Below are positions 1-8,768 of a stretch of DNA of 64,000 nucleotides, one piece after another. A program made the position numbers and the translations under genes. The notes beneath the pieces are model-generated. The model searched no databases and had not been told where the DNA came from. It saw only the letters and a program-made list of their open reading frames with translations. The DNA lies in the NCBI GenBank assembly GCA_963524205.1, contig CAURED010000009.1, positions 62,001 through 126,000 on the forward strand. Reading direction: 5' to 3'. Each line of letters opens with the position of its first letter. Within the stretch, counting starts at the first letter, position 1. This DNA is from Aminipila sp963524205. GTDB lineage: Bacteria; Bacillota; Clostridia; Peptostreptococcales; Anaerovoracaceae.

Positions 1-2
1 TT

Positions 3-848
3 TGTATGATTTTCTTTACATTCTTAGGATTTAAATACGCAGCTTCTGGCCAAGCCGCTGATACAAGCGCCATTAACCTTATGAGTGATGGATTAGCTAG
101 CACATTTAACCTAAATCCCTTATTGCTGCTTCCTCCAATTATAGTTATTGTTGCAGTAGCATGTAAAATACCTGCTATTCCAGGTATCGTATTAGGTATC
201 CTTTCGGCTGCTGTACTGGGGCCAATTTTCCAAGGTTCAGAAGCCAACTTAGGCGCACTATTAGATGCCGGTATGAACGGATATGAAAGTGCAACTGGAG
301 TTGAAGCTATTGATACACTTTTAACAAGTGGCGGACTTATGAGAATGATGTTCTCTATATCACTTACTATCATAGCCATGATGTTTGGCGGCATCATGGA
401 AACTACTAAACAATTAGAGGTAATCGTAAGTCAGTTCTTAAAACTTGTAAAAGGACCTAGAGGGTTAGTTACTCTTACAGAGCTTACCTGCATAGCTAGT
501 AATGCCACTATGCCCGAACAATATATCTCCATCGTTGTTCCAGGAAGAATGTATGCTGAAACATATAAGGAAATGGGCTTACATCCAAAGACATTATCCA
601 ACGCTCTTGAAGGAGCTGGAACGGTAACATCATCACTTATTCCATGGAATACCTGTGGTGTATATATTTTAAGTGTTCTTGGTGTATCAACAGCTCAATA
701 CGCACCTTATGCTATATTTAACTACCTGATGCCTATCATGGTTGTTGCTTTATCCTTTACTGGCCATTGCTTAGCTGATGCTGACGGTGTAAGAATGACT
801 CGTAGGGCACAGGCCAAAAAGAAAGCTAACTTAAAACAAGTAGCATAG
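3..848 (+). CDS. Na+/H+ antiporter NhaC family, C-terminal part (truncated by window edge)
   Basis: This is the C-terminal 280 or so residues of an integral-membrane ion antiporter. The reading frame is open to the first base, so the gene starts outside the window and the first in-frame Met (position 6) is probably internal. The visible part has several hydrophobic segments and the NhaC-like stretches GGIMETTKQLE, ASNATMPEQYISIVVPGRMY, GTVTSSLIPWNTCGVY and a late FNYLMPI helix. NhaC proteins exchange cytoplasmic Na+ for H+; related clostridial members can exchange organic solutes, so the substrate is uncertain. A hairpin with a T-rich tail follows at 912-950. Confidence 0.85.
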   Translation, partial: CMIFFTFLGFKYAASGQAADTSAINLMSDGLASTFNLNPLLLLPPIIVIVAVACKIPAIPGIVLGILSAAVLGPIFQGSEANLGALLDAGMNGYESATGVEAIDTLLTSGGLMRMMFSISLTIIAMMFGGIMETTKQLEVIVSQFLKLVKGPRGLVTLTELTCIASNATMPEQYISIVVPGRMYAETYKEMGLHPKTLSNALEGAGTVTSSLIPWNTCGVYILSVLGVSTAQYAPYAIFNYLMPIMVVALSFTGHCLADADGVRMTRRAQAKKKANLKQVA

Positions 849-909
849 ACTGATAAGTAGGACATAATGTAAATTAATTATTACAGATTATACTGCATTC
901 CGGACAAAA

Positions 910-950
910 ATAGAGACAGTTAGGTCAAATCTTCCTTCTGTCTCTTTCTT
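910..950 (+). terminator. Rho-independent terminator after the antiporter gene
   Basis: The inverted repeat AGAGACAG (912-919) and CTGTCTCT (938-945) is followed by TTCTTTATT. It ends the rightward antiporter transcript and lies just before the stop codon of the convergent topoisomerase gene. Confidence 0.7.
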
Positions 951-952
951 TA

Positions 953-3109
953 TTAAAAATTTATATTCTTAGGGAAGTAGAGTTTAAAGTTTACATACTG
1001 CCCGGTATCCTCCATAAAAATATATGCAGAATAGGTTGTGTCTTTTTTTTCAGAATATAGATTTACTGCCTTTATCCTGCCCTTTTCCAAAAATGCCTTT
1101 ACCATAGGCTTTGTTAGTGGCTTTTTCTTGTTTAAAAAGAATTTGTCTTCTTTCCAAATAGTAAACCCGCACTCCATACCACCTTCGCAATAGTAATTCT
1201 TTTTGCCTTCATAAATGCTTTTCCCGCAGCGGGGGCACTTTCCAATTATCTCTTTTCCTCTTTCATCATAAATGCAGTCTTCCGTATAGCTCTCCACCAT
1301 TTCACTAACAAAAGCTTTTATACCTTCTATAAAAGCGCTGCTAGTAGTTTCTCCCTTATATATCTGTTCCAATTTCTGTTCCCACTCTGCCGTGAGAATA
1401 GCACTTTTAACCTTGTCCGGCACGGTATCAACTACTTCATATGCTTTCTCTGTAGGAAGAAGGTTTTTTCCCTTTCTTTCCACAAATCCTGTTTTTATAA
1501 TTCGTTCTATGATTCCTGCCCTTGTAGCCGGGGTGCCCAGACCAGCTCCTGCCACTTCCTTCTTCAGTTCCTCATCCTCAAGTGTTTTCATAGCATTTTC
1601 CATAGCTGAAAGCAACGTATCTTCGGTATAAGGTTTTGGTGGCTGTGTGCTCTTCTCTTTTGAAGTAATATTCACATCAGCAATTATCTGGCCCTCAGTT
1701 AATGCTGGAATAATTTCTTCTTCTTTTTCTTCTGTCTGTTTCTTCTTCGGTTTTTTACTTTTACTCTTTTCTTCTGCTTCAGTCTTTTGATAAAGCTTTA
1801 AAATTTCTGTCAAGTGTGAGGCTATTTCTTTAAACCCATTTTCAGTAATCTGCCTGCCAGTAGCTTTAAATTCCTCTCCTTCAATATTTAAAAATAATTC
1901 CGTTTTTATATACTCATGTGGCAGATAAGCTGCAGTCAACAATTTATATACAATTAAAAGCAATACATTGAACTCATTCTTAGGGAGTTTATTTGATGCT
2001 TTATAGGCTTCTATTGTGGGGATAATGGCATGGTGGTCTGTAACCTTCTTATCATTTATAAGCCTGTCCACATTGGTGTTCTGAAGATTATAAACCTCAG
2101 CCGTTTTCGCATCTATATACGGTGCTTTTAAAATACTGTTCAGAATCTGCGTCGCACTGTCTTTCATATCTGCTGTCAAATACCTACTGTCAGTTCTCGG
2201 ATAGGTGACAAGTTTCTTTTCGTATAAATTCTGAGTCGCATCTAAGGTCTGTTGTGCTGATAAGCCTAACATTTTGTTCGCTTCTCTTTGTAATGTTGTT
2301 AAATCATATAATGCCGATGGGTTTTCTTTTACAGGAGCCTGGGTCATTGAGGCCACTACAGCTTCTTTTCCATTACACTTTTCTACAATTTGCTTGCTTT
2401 CTTCCTTATCTTCTACTCTTTTTGCAGCATTAAAATTTGTACCGTCATGGCTGCAGGCTGCAGTAAGAATATAAAATGGTTTTGAGTCAAAACTATCTAT
2501 CGTTCTCTGACGTTCTACAATTAGGTTAACTGTAGGAGTCTGTACACGTCCAATGTTAATCTGTGAATTTGACATACAAGCGAACAACCTGGAAAAATTT
2601 ATACCTACCAGCCAGTCAGCCTGAAGTCTTGAAAGTGCTGCCTGATATAGTCTGTCATATTCAGTTCCTTCCCTTAATTTAACAAACCCTTCTTTTATAG
2701 CTTTGGTCTCCATAGAACTAATCCAAAGTCTTTTAAAATTTTTAGAACAACCTACTTGATTATATACAAGCCTGAATATTAATTCACCTTCACGCCCAGC
2801 ATCGGTCGCACAGATGATTTCATCAATATCGTCACTCTCCATGAGAGTTTTTACCACGTCAAACTGTGCCTGCACTCCTGCAGACACTTGATATTGCCAT
2901 TGTTGTGGTAGAATGGGGAGATCCATAATACGCCACTTTTGATATTTTTCATCATAAGCTTCTGGCATTACTGTTTCAATCAAATGACCTACACACCAAG
3001 ACACCACATATTCATTTCCTTTAAAAAATCCATTTCCTCGTTTGTCTGCACCCATTACCTTTGCAATTTCTGCAGCAACACTTGGTTTCTCTGCTATTAC
3101 TAATTTCAT
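953..3109 (-). CDS. topB: DNA topoisomerase III (TopB, type IA)
   Basis: Type IA topoisomerase that relaxes or decatenates DNA by passing a strand through a transient single-strand break. The start was placed at MKLVIAEKPSVA, the usual TopB N-terminus; the reading frame extends 16 codons upstream without family resemblance. Visible motifs are the Toprim segment (ATDAGREGELIFR), the active-site region with the nucleophilic Tyr (LVTYPRTDSRYL), GLGTPATRAGIIERI, and a C-terminal zinc-ribbon-like block GKCPRCGKSIYEG with a second Cys pair (YYCEGGMEC). At 718 aa it has the usual length. A Lys/Glu-rich insert lies near residues 460-480. It stands alone downstream of the carboxyltransferase gene. Confidence 0.95.
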   Translation of the reverse strand: MKLVIAEKPSVAAEIAKVMGADKRGNGFFKGNEYVVSWCVGHLIETVMPEAYDEKYQKWRIMDLPILPQQWQYQVSAGVQAQFDVVKTLMESDDIDEIICATDAGREGELIFRLVYNQVGCSKNFKRLWISSMETKAIKEGFVKLREGTEYDRLYQAALSRLQADWLVGINFSRLFACMSNSQINIGRVQTPTVNLIVERQRTIDSFDSKPFYILTAACSHDGTNFNAAKRVEDKEESKQIVEKCNGKEAVVASMTQAPVKENPSALYDLTTLQREANKMLGLSAQQTLDATQNLYEKKLVTYPRTDSRYLTADMKDSATQILNSILKAPYIDAKTAEVYNLQNTNVDRLINDKKVTDHHAIIPTIEAYKASNKLPKNEFNVLLLIVYKLLTAAYLPHEYIKTELFLNIEGEEFKATGRQITENGFKEIASHLTEILKLYQKTEAEEKSKSKKPKKKQTEEKEEEIIPALTEGQIIADVNITSKEKSTQPPKPYTEDTLLSAMENAMKTLEDEELKKEVAGAGLGTPATRAGIIERIIKTGFVERKGKNLLPTEKAYEVVDTVPDKVKSAILTAEWEQKLEQIYKGETTSSAFIEGIKAFVSEMVESYTEDCIYDERGKEIIGKCPRCGKSIYEGKKNYYCEGGMECGFTIWKEDKFFLNKKKPLTKPMVKAFLEKGRIKAVNLYSEKKDTTYSAYIFMEDTGQYVNFKLYFPKNINF

Positions 3110-3142
3110 AACTTTAAGTATACCATAATCAGCCCAAAATGT

Positions 3143-3182
3143 GAACAGACCGCTCAATTATATTATAAATTGGAACGGTCTG
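3143..3182 (-). terminator. Hairpin between carboxyltransferase and topB genes
   Basis: CAGACCG and CGGTCTG form an imperfect stem that also includes AATT pairs. It lies just downstream of the carboxyltransferase stop codon. The T tract is weak on the minus strand and slightly better on the plus strand (GATTTTGTTT). Confidence 0.45.
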
Positions 3183-3195
3183 ATTTTGTTTGTAA

Positions 3196-4593
3196 TTATA
3201 CTGGATATGCCATAGCTTCTTCGTCCACAAGATTCCAATCCATGCCATATATTCTTCCTGCTCTTTTTTGGAAGAACTCTTCTGCATTCTTTGGAAACAT
3301 AGCCTGAGTCAGAACATCTTCCTCTTGCTCCAGATATCTTGCACATTCACTTTTTACTGCATTTAATTCTGGCTCTATTAAATCTGCAGGTCTGCAGGTA
3401 ATCTGTTCTTCGCTGCCTATAATTTTTGTTCTTACTTCTTCACTAATTGGAACAGTAGTTTTTCCATACATTCCCTTAACAATCATTTTAACCTCATTAG
3501 GGACCATTTTGTAACGTTCCCCAGTTAAAACATTTAATACTGCCTGTGTACCTATAATCTGACTTGTAGGTGTAACTAACGGTGGAAATCCCAAATCTTC
3601 TCTTACTCTGGGAACTTCCTTAAGAACTTCATCAAATCTGTTTTCCTCATTGGACTGTTTCAGTTGAGACAACAGATTCGAAAGCATTCCTCCTGGTACC
3701 TGATATACCAATGTATTAACATCAACTCCCATTAGTTTAGTATCAATAAGACCTTCTGCAATATATTTTTCTCGTATAGGTTTAAAATGTTCTGCAATTT
3801 TATTTAATTGAGCTAAATCCAAACCAGAGTCATACTGAGTTCCCTTAAAAGCTACTACCATGGATTCCGTAGATGGCTGTGAGGTTCCTTCTGCAAATGG
3901 TGATATAGCTGTATCTATAATATCCACCCCTGCTTCCACAGCTTTCATATAAGTTAAACTGCCTAAACCACTAGTTGAATGAGTGTGAAGCTCTAAAGGA
4001 ACTGAAATAACCTTTTTAATCTGCGTAATCAATTCATATGCATTATATGGATCAAGCAGTCCAGCCATGTCTTTAATACAGATGGAAGCCGCTCCCATTT
4101 GTTCTATCTCTTTTGCCAGCTTAATAAAAACTGCATTATTGTGTGCCGGACTCTTTGTGTATGATATGGCACCTTGTGCATGTCCACCAAACTTATTACA
4201 TGCTTCAATAGATCTCTGCAAATTTCTTGTGTCATTTAAAGCATCAAATACTCTTATAATGTCTATCCCATTACTAATAGCCTTGTCCACAAATTCATCC
4301 ACCAGATCATCCGCATAATGCCTATATCCCAGTAGATTCTGCCCTCTTAAAAGCATCTGAAGTTCAGTGTTTTTTACCCTTTTTCTTATTTCTCTAAGCC
4401 TTTCCCATGGATCTTCATCTAAAAACCTTAGACAGGCATCATAGGTAGCTCCTCCCCACATCTCTATTGCATTATACCCGATAGAATCCATTACTTCTAA
4501 TATAGGTATCATTTCATCAGTTTTCATTCTGGTAGCCATCAGCGATTGCTGCCCGTCCCTGAGAACTGTTTCGGTAATTTTGACCTTTGGCAT
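3196..4593 (-). CDS. Biotin-dependent carboxyltransferase subunit (pyruvate carboxylase subunit B / oxaloacetate decarboxylase alpha type)
   Basis: DRE-TIM metallolyase-type carboxyltransferase that moves CO2 between carboxybiotin and pyruvate/oxaloacetate. The N-terminus has the signature TETVLRDGQQS, the lysine region SICIKDMAGLL and a metal-binding LELHTHSTSGLG stretch. The C-terminal part is the conserved PYC-OADA domain. The start is MPKVKITET, because GGGAGG lies 7 bases upstream; an earlier in-frame ATG lacks a ribosome site. At 465 aa it stops before any biotinyl (AMKM) domain, so the biotin carrier must be a separate protein, as in split pyruvate carboxylases or sodium-pumping decarboxylases. 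No partner subunit is in this window, so the direction of reaction cannot be decided. Confidence 0.88.
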   Translation of the reverse strand: MPKVKITETVLRDGQQSLMATRMKTDEMIPILEVMDSIGYNAIEMWGGATYDACLRFLDEDPWERLREIRKRVKNTELQMLLRGQNLLGYRHYADDLVDEFVDKAISNGIDIIRVFDALNDTRNLQRSIEACNKFGGHAQGAISYTKSPAHNNAVFIKLAKEIEQMGAASICIKDMAGLLDPYNAYELITQIKKVISVPLELHTHSTSGLGSLTYMKAVEAGVDIIDTAISPFAEGTSQPSTESMVVAFKGTQYDSGLDLAQLNKIAEHFKPIREKYIAEGLIDTKLMGVDVNTLVYQVPGGMLSNLLSQLKQSNEENRFDEVLKEVPRVREDLGFPPLVTPTSQIIGTQAVLNVLTGERYKMVPNEVKMIVKGMYGKTTVPISEEVRTKIIGSEEQITCRPADLIEPELNAVKSECARYLEQEEDVLTQAMFPKNAEEFFQKRAGRIYGMDWNLVDEEAMAYPV

Positions 4594-4728
4594 GTATAAT
4601 CCTCCCAATATGTTTTCCTTTTTCAATTAGCCTTGTAATATTTTTATATTATATTCAAATTATAATAATATTTTTAAATGCAAATATTTTTAATTTCAAA
4701 CTATTTCATATTATACTATAATCAACAT

Positions 4729-4783
4729 TTACAAAAAAGTCAACAGGACTATCTGGTATATTTTTACCTGATAGTCCTGTTTA
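4729..4783 (-). terminator. Strong terminator after the GH18 gene
   Basis: AACAGGACTATC and GATAGTCCTGTT (4742-4783) form a 12-bp stem. On the minus strand the stem is followed by GACTTTTTTG. It ends the GH18 hydrolase transcript. Confidence 0.85.
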
Positions 4784-4835
4784 TATTAATATTTGTTTGT
4801 AAATACTTGTTTGATAGCCTTTAAAAAAAAATGCA

Positions 4836-5849
4836 TCAAAGCACTTTTGCTACTGAAAAAGCCTTGGTTATTTCACCTACTAAATTCGGATCATAATCCA
4901 TAATATTCCATATACTAATGCCCGCCAGACCATATTCTTTCACTACATCCATTTTTGCTTTATAGCTTCTGGCATCTTCAAACCATACTTCATGTTGTTG
5001 ATATGAAATTTCTTCTGTTCCATCTTCTTTTGGTGTAGTTACTTGTCTCCAATAATTATAATGCGGACTTTGAGCCACTTCATCAAATTGAATTTCTGCA
5101 CCATATCTTGCAGCCCGAGCCACTGCCTCCTCATTAGAAATTTTCTCTGCCCTTGATTCTTTCTGCACATAAGGAAGCTTCCAATCATAACCGTAGTTTG
5201 GAACTCCCATCAGTATCTTTTCTGGAGGTATTTCGCTGACGCCATACTCTATAACCTCTCGCACCTTATTTATTGGTGCGACTGCCATAGGCGGTCCATA
5301 TGTATAACCCCATTCATAAGTCATCAGAAGCACAAAATTGGCTGCCTGCCCCATACCCGCGTAATCATGACCCTGATACAATAGTCCTGGCTGATCTGCT
5401 GAGGTCTTAGGTGCAAGAGCAACTGTAACCAAATATCCCTCAGGATTAAACTTTTCTGCTGCTTTTTTAACCAGTTCTGTATATTGGTCTCTATTTTTTG
5501 CTGGCACATACTCAAAATCGAAATCAACTCCAAAAAGATTTTTCGTTCTCATTATATACAATATTTCATTTAATAGTCGTTCCACTGCCTCGGGATTCTC
5601 AACCACATCACTTACCAGATATTCAGAAAACTGCCCCATTTCATTCATAGGTGTAAGTACCATCATAGAACCCACCCCTGCATTGCTGGCAGCTTCAATT
5701 AATGCTTCATCATTTAGAGGTATTACATATCCCTCTGGTGTCATACCGTAACTAAATGTAGCTATTAATGACAAATCTGGCAGCCATGATTGTAATACTT
5801 CTGGCTGAACGCTTGGATATACATATCCATTTACAATTATTTCATCCAT
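4836..5849 (-). CDS. Glycoside hydrolase family 18 protein, YaaH/SleL-like
   Basis: A GH18 TIM-barrel hydrolase of 337 aa. The catalytic DxxDxDxE motif appears as GVDFDFEY with the acid Glu at residue 113, and the family's C-terminal Trp occurs in GISIWNIMDYDP. In spore formers, GH18 proteins of this kind (YaaH/SleL) cleave cortex peptidoglycan. This one has no LysM repeats and no signal peptide, so it may be packaged into the spore coat or act inside the cell. The start is MDEIIVNG, since GGGGGG lies 7 bases upstream; an upstream in-frame Met lacks a ribosome site. It is monocistronic, with its own terminator. Confidence 0.85.
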   Translation of the reverse strand: MDEIIVNGYVYPSVQPEVLQSWLPDLSLIATFSYGMTPEGYVIPLNDEALIEAASNAGVGSMMVLTPMNEMGQFSEYLVSDVVENPEAVERLLNEILYIMRTKNLFGVDFDFEYVPAKNRDQYTELVKKAAEKFNPEGYLVTVALAPKTSADQPGLLYQGHDYAGMGQAANFVLLMTYEWGYTYGPPMAVAPINKVREVIEYGVSEIPPEKILMGVPNYGYDWKLPYVQKESRAEKISNEEAVARAARYGAEIQFDEVAQSPHYNYWRQVTTPKEDGTEEISYQQHEVWFEDARSYKAKMDVVKEYGLAGISIWNIMDYDPNLVGEITKAFSVAKVL

Positions 5850-5980
5850 ATAAAAGCCCCCCCAAGTAGATTTTATGCGCATGAGGGTTGTTTTATTTTA
5901 TATATTAAGAAATATTTTTAAATCTTTTAAATTCCGGCGTAAAAAAAGCATCTGTAGTACAACTATGCATCTCAGTGGTT

Positions 5981-6391
5981 TTAGGCCATTCCCCTTGTCT
6001 CTTGAACGGTTCCATACGGATGTTTTGGTGGGGCGTAAATAGAATATAATTTAAGCGGTTTATTACCCGCATTTATTATATTATGCCATGTACCAGCAGG
6101 AATGAATATTGCAAAATTGTCATTTACATATCTCTGATAATTCAACTTTTCCTTGCTTTCACCCATCATCACATATCCATACCCATCTTCAATTCGGATA
6201 AATTGATCTACATTCGGATGCATTTCTAAACCTATGTCTTCCTCTACTTTAATACTCATTAAGGTTAACTGTAGATAATTTCCTGTCCACAAAGCCGTAC
6301 GATAATTATTATTTACCTTAGCAGCCTTATCAATGTTAACTATAAACGGTTCAGGCCCATAATCTGTTATATTCTTGTTGTAATTGTCCAT
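5981..6391 (-). CDS. Cupin-fold protein
   Basis: A 136-aa single-domain cupin. The two cupin motifs are visible as GLEMHPNVDQFIRIEDGYG (first metal ligands His and Gln/Glu) and FIPAGTWHNIIN (last His). This variant occurs in clostridia and resembles the cupin half of mannose-6-phosphate isomerases, but it is too short for that enzyme. It probably binds a divalent metal; the substrate is unknown. It stands alone, with about 90 bp on each side. Confidence 0.8.
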   Translation of the reverse strand: MDNYNKNITDYGPEPFIVNIDKAAKVNNNYRTALWTGNYLQLTLMSIKVEEDIGLEMHPNVDQFIRIEDGYGYVMMGESKEKLNYQRYVNDNFAIFIPAGTWHNIINAGNKPLKLYSIYAPPKHPYGTVQETRGMA

Positions 6392-6481
6392 TTTTTTATA
6401 ACTTCCTTCCTATTCATATTTATATCATAATATGAAAACTACTTGGAAGTGTAACAGGAAACCAGATGTTTAGCCAAAACA

Positions 6482-6889
6482 TCAACCAACGATATGAATC
6501 ATGATAACAATAATTAAAGCAATAGAAAGGGCTCTATGAAATTTAAGCCATTTTCCCTTTTTGTTTTTATTGATGAAAGCACCATATAAACCAGTAATCA
6601 GTACACACAGCATTAAGCCAACAGCAATAATTCCAGATAGGCTCAGTTCAAAAAATCCAAACATTAATATCATATGGATTATGGCGGCAATTACAGTTAT
6701 TATCCCTACGGATTTATGATATTTAATTATCAGTTTCATAGCAAAATGGTATAAATTTAGACTTTTGCTTTTTTCTTTCGACAATTTGCAAATATATTTT
6801 CTATTTATAAGTTTAATAAAGTAACTTAAAACCTCAAAACAAAACCCCCAAGCTGCAATCCAGCCCATAAATCCTGCTAATTCTTTCAT
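6482..6889 (-). CDS. Four-helix membrane protein with two His-x13-His helices (possible b-type diheme cytochrome)
   Basis: A 135-aa integral membrane protein with four predicted helices at about residues 5-27, 57-79, 85-106 and 118-134. Helix 2 has His58 and His72 and helix 4 has His118 and His132, so each pair is separated by 13 residues. Two parallel His-x13-His pairs are how ferric-reductase/NOX-type and b561-like membrane domains hold two hemes. The protein lacks FAD or NAD(P)H domains, so it would need a separate electron donor. The heme role is inferred from spacing; I do not recognise the family. It is followed on the same strand by the cupin gene and preceded by a DUF2127 gene. Confidence 0.6.
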   Translation of the reverse strand: MKELAGFMGWIAAWGFCFEVLSYFIKLINRKYICKLSKEKSKSLNLYHFAMKLIIKYHKSVGIITVIAAIIHMILMFGFFELSLSGIIAVGLMLCVLITGLYGAFINKNKKGKWLKFHRALSIALIIVIMIHIVG

Positions 6890-6967
6890 TCACAAATCAC
6901 CCTTCCTATGCTTTTATCTGTATTTTTACCCTCTTTTGTTAGTAACAAATGAAAAATATAATTAACT

Positions 6968-7453
6968 TCATTCTTTTTTGATTCTTTTGTATTCTAAATA
7001 AGTTAATATTATGATTAACATATCAAGGATAGTTAGAAATATCAGCCATGTTGAATGATAAATTGTATATCTATAAACCTGATAAATAACAAATAAAATC
7101 AATGCAATTATGGTAAGAGGATAAGCCCATTGTTTTCTTTTCCATAAAAGCAGTATAAGAATTAATTTAATTGTCCCATGCGAAACTAAATAAAAAACCC
7201 AGAAGTATTGTGTATTCACGGAAAATTGGTAGCTTAAATTTACCATATAATTAGCAAAAATATCTCTTGGATCTTCTGATAGTTCATTCTGTGTCAGCAA
7301 AACAATCACTCTATTTAATCTTGCTGGATTTAGAAATACTAGTAAAATGCCGCCTATAATCTCTAAAGCTCCATTAATCCCTTTTAGCAGTATACCGATA
7401 TTGAATCCTTCATGAAGTATATCTTTCATGTCAAGTCTCTTTAATTTATTCAC
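6968..7453 (-). CDS. DUF2127 family membrane protein
   Basis: A 161-aa protein with four hydrophobic segments. Family hallmarks are GFNIGILLKGINGALEIIGG near the N-terminus, ELSEDPRD in the loop, LVSHGTIKL in helix 3 and WAYPLTI before helix 4. No biochemical function is known for DUF2127. The start is taken as GTG at 7453, because AAGGAG sits 7 bases upstream; a TTG 36 bases earlier has no ribosome site, and an ATG eight codons later would also leave the domain whole. The following gene is the possible diheme membrane protein. Confidence 0.82.
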   Translation of the reverse strand: MNKLKRLDMKDILHEGFNIGILLKGINGALEIIGGILLVFLNPARLNRVIVLLTQNELSEDPRDIFANYMVNLSYQFSVNTQYFWVFYLVSHGTIKLILILLLWKRKQWAYPLTIIALILFVIYQVYRYTIYHSTWLIFLTILDMLIIILTYLEYKRIKKE

Positions 7454-7572
7454 CTGAATTCTCCTTATTGTTTTATGGCTTTTAAACAATTTTGTATAAA
7501 AAAATCATATTTAAATCTATTTTGGGTAAGTATCCCTAAAATATTCAAGCTTATAGGTAAAGCTTACAAATA

Positions 7573-7615
7573 AAAAAGCTTATCTAGTATGCTACTCTGA
7601 GACATCTGAATAAGC
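7573..7615 (-). terminator. Terminator after the CDF exporter gene
   Basis: AGCTTAT and ATAAGCT flank a 24-nt partly paired loop. On the minus strand the hairpin is followed by TTTTTTATTTG. It lies 24 bp downstream of the exporter stop codon. Confidence 0.7.
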
Positions 7616-7638
7616 TCATCAAATATTTAAATATTTTT

Positions 7639-8520
7639 TTATTTCTCTTCTATTGGTAGTTCCTCAGGCTCAACATGAATGTTTATAGAACTATTTACAA
7701 TCTTTTCTTCAATTGATTTTTCTATTTCATCACAAATCCCATGGGCTTCTGCAACGGATATTTCTCCCTTGACCACTAAATGTAAGTCAATGTATTTATA
7801 ATGTCCTGATTTTCTTGTTCTTAAGCTATGGCATTCAGTAACATTATCAAAATTATTTATAATTTCTTGTATTTGTTTTTCATCCTCTTCTGGAAGACAA
7901 GTATCCAGCAATGGTCCAAAAGCATCCGAACAAAGCTTCCATGCCTCTTTTATAATAAGCAGTGCTACAAGCATAGCTACAATAGGGTCCAAAATGGCAA
8001 TTCCTGTTACTTTTATAAGAAGTAACCCTATGGCAACGCCTAAAGAGGTATAAACATCGGTTTTCAAATGAAGAGCATCTGCTTCAAGGGCTATTGAATC
8101 TTCCTGCTTTGCTACTTTATAGAGGGCTCTGGACACAATCAGGTTTGAAATGGAAGCAATGGTCATAACAACAATGCCGATGGATACTCCTGATATCTCA
8201 GATGGATTAAGAATTTTATTGATGGATTCTTTAATAATTAAAAATGCTGCTATAAAAATTAACAATCCCTCTATAACACCAGATATATTTTCAATTTTGC
8301 CGTGCCCATAAGGATGCTGCCTGTCAGCTGGTTTTGAGGATACACTAACTGAAAACAACGCAATAATAGAAGCAATCAAGTCCATTGAAGAATGAATTGC
8401 CTCTGAAATAATACTTACTGAACCACTCAACAAACCCGCTACTACTTTTAAAATAATAAGCATGGTATTGGACATAACCGACAAAAGTGCAACCTTTAAT
8501 TTTCTGTTTAATCTCTTCAT
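7639..8520 (-). CDS. Cation diffusion facilitator (CDF) metal exporter, CzcD-like
   Basis: A 293-aa CDF transporter that expels divalent metal from the cytoplasm in exchange for protons. Six membrane helices span residues 10-200. The transport-site ligands are intact: EAIHSSMD in helix 2 and DALHLKTD in helix 5, each with the His-x3-Asp pair. The C-terminal cytoplasmic domain (about 205-285) has the His-rich positions typical of the metal-sensing dimer. The leader contains a NiCo riboswitch and an overlapping terminator, so Ni2+/Co2+ (and possibly Fe2+, also reported as a ligand of this RNA class) are the likely inducers and substrates. The gene is monocistronic. Confidence 0.93.
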   Translation of the reverse strand: MKRLNRKLKVALLSVMSNTMLIILKVVAGLLSGSVSIISEAIHSSMDLIASIIALFSVSVSSKPADRQHPYGHGKIENISGVIEGLLIFIAAFLIIKESINKILNPSEISGVSIGIVVMTIASISNLIVSRALYKVAKQEDSIALEADALHLKTDVYTSLGVAIGLLLIKVTGIAILDPIVAMLVALLIIKEAWKLCSDAFGPLLDTCLPEEDEKQIQEIINNFDNVTECHSLRTRKSGHYKYIDLHLVVKGEISVAEAHGICDEIEKSIEEKIVNSSINIHVEPEELPIEEK

Positions 8521-8542
8521 TCCATTAATCCCCTCTTTAATA

Positions 8543-8590
8543 TAAAAATAAAGACCTGTAGCACTATAATATATAGTCCCACAGGTCTTT
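8543..8590 (-). terminator. Riboswitch-controlled intrinsic terminator in the CDF leader
   Basis: AAAGACCTGT (8590-8581) pairs with ACAGGTCTTT (8559-8550), with a further ACTATA/TATAGT stem inside. ATTTTTAT follows on the minus strand. The 5' arm includes the CCTGT that closes helix P4 of the NiCo aptamer, so aptamer folding and termination exclude each other. That makes it an ON switch: metal binding allows read-through. Confidence 0.85.
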
Positions 8591-8660
8591 TATATTCCTG
8601 TTGCCAATTTGATGGCCCAGCCTTGCATTCAATAACTCAAATACAATGCTTGATCTTTCT
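8574..8660 (-). promoter_or_regulatory. NiCo (czcD) riboswitch aptamer
   Basis: On the minus strand the leader shows the NiCo core in order: a GCATT/AATGC helix (P2), GCTGGGCC with GGC (P3), the conserved GGCAACAG, and CTGTGGGAC after a short P4 hairpin (ACAGG...CCTGT). These match my memory of the crystallised NiCo RNA, including the guanines that ligate the metals. The class senses Ni2+ and Co2+ cooperatively, which fits the adjacent CDF exporter. A convincing P1 helix is not obvious to me. An alternative 7-bp pairing of AAAGATC at its 5' end with GGTCTTT in the terminator 3' arm is possible. Confidence 0.85.
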
Positions 8661-8692
8661 CCATTTTAATATAATGTTTAACTTCATGTCAA
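8661..8692 (-). promoter_or_regulatory. Probable sigma-A promoter of the CDF leader
   Basis: A perfect -35 TTGACA lies at 8692-8687, followed about 17 bases later by a weak AT-rich -10 (TTAAAA; an ATTAAA or TATTAA register is also possible). It places the transcript start at the 5' edge of the aptamer. Confidence 0.5.
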
Positions 8693-8768
8693 TCATTTTT
8701 TGCTTCAAAAGCTTGTAATTTCAAAGTTTGCATAGCCTAACACATAGTCATTACTCTTTCAAAATCTA

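Noticed and set aside
3158..3346. 62-codon minus-strand frame at the end of the carboxyltransferase gene
   Set aside because: It overlaps the conserved C-terminus of the carboxyltransferase in another frame and has no independent support.
8574..8660. S-box (SAM) riboswitch suggested by GGCAACAG
   Set aside because: The S-box core (CTTATCAAGAG, GGTGC, AGATAAG) is missing; the GCTGGGC and CTGTGGGAC segments and the CDF gene fit NiCo far better.
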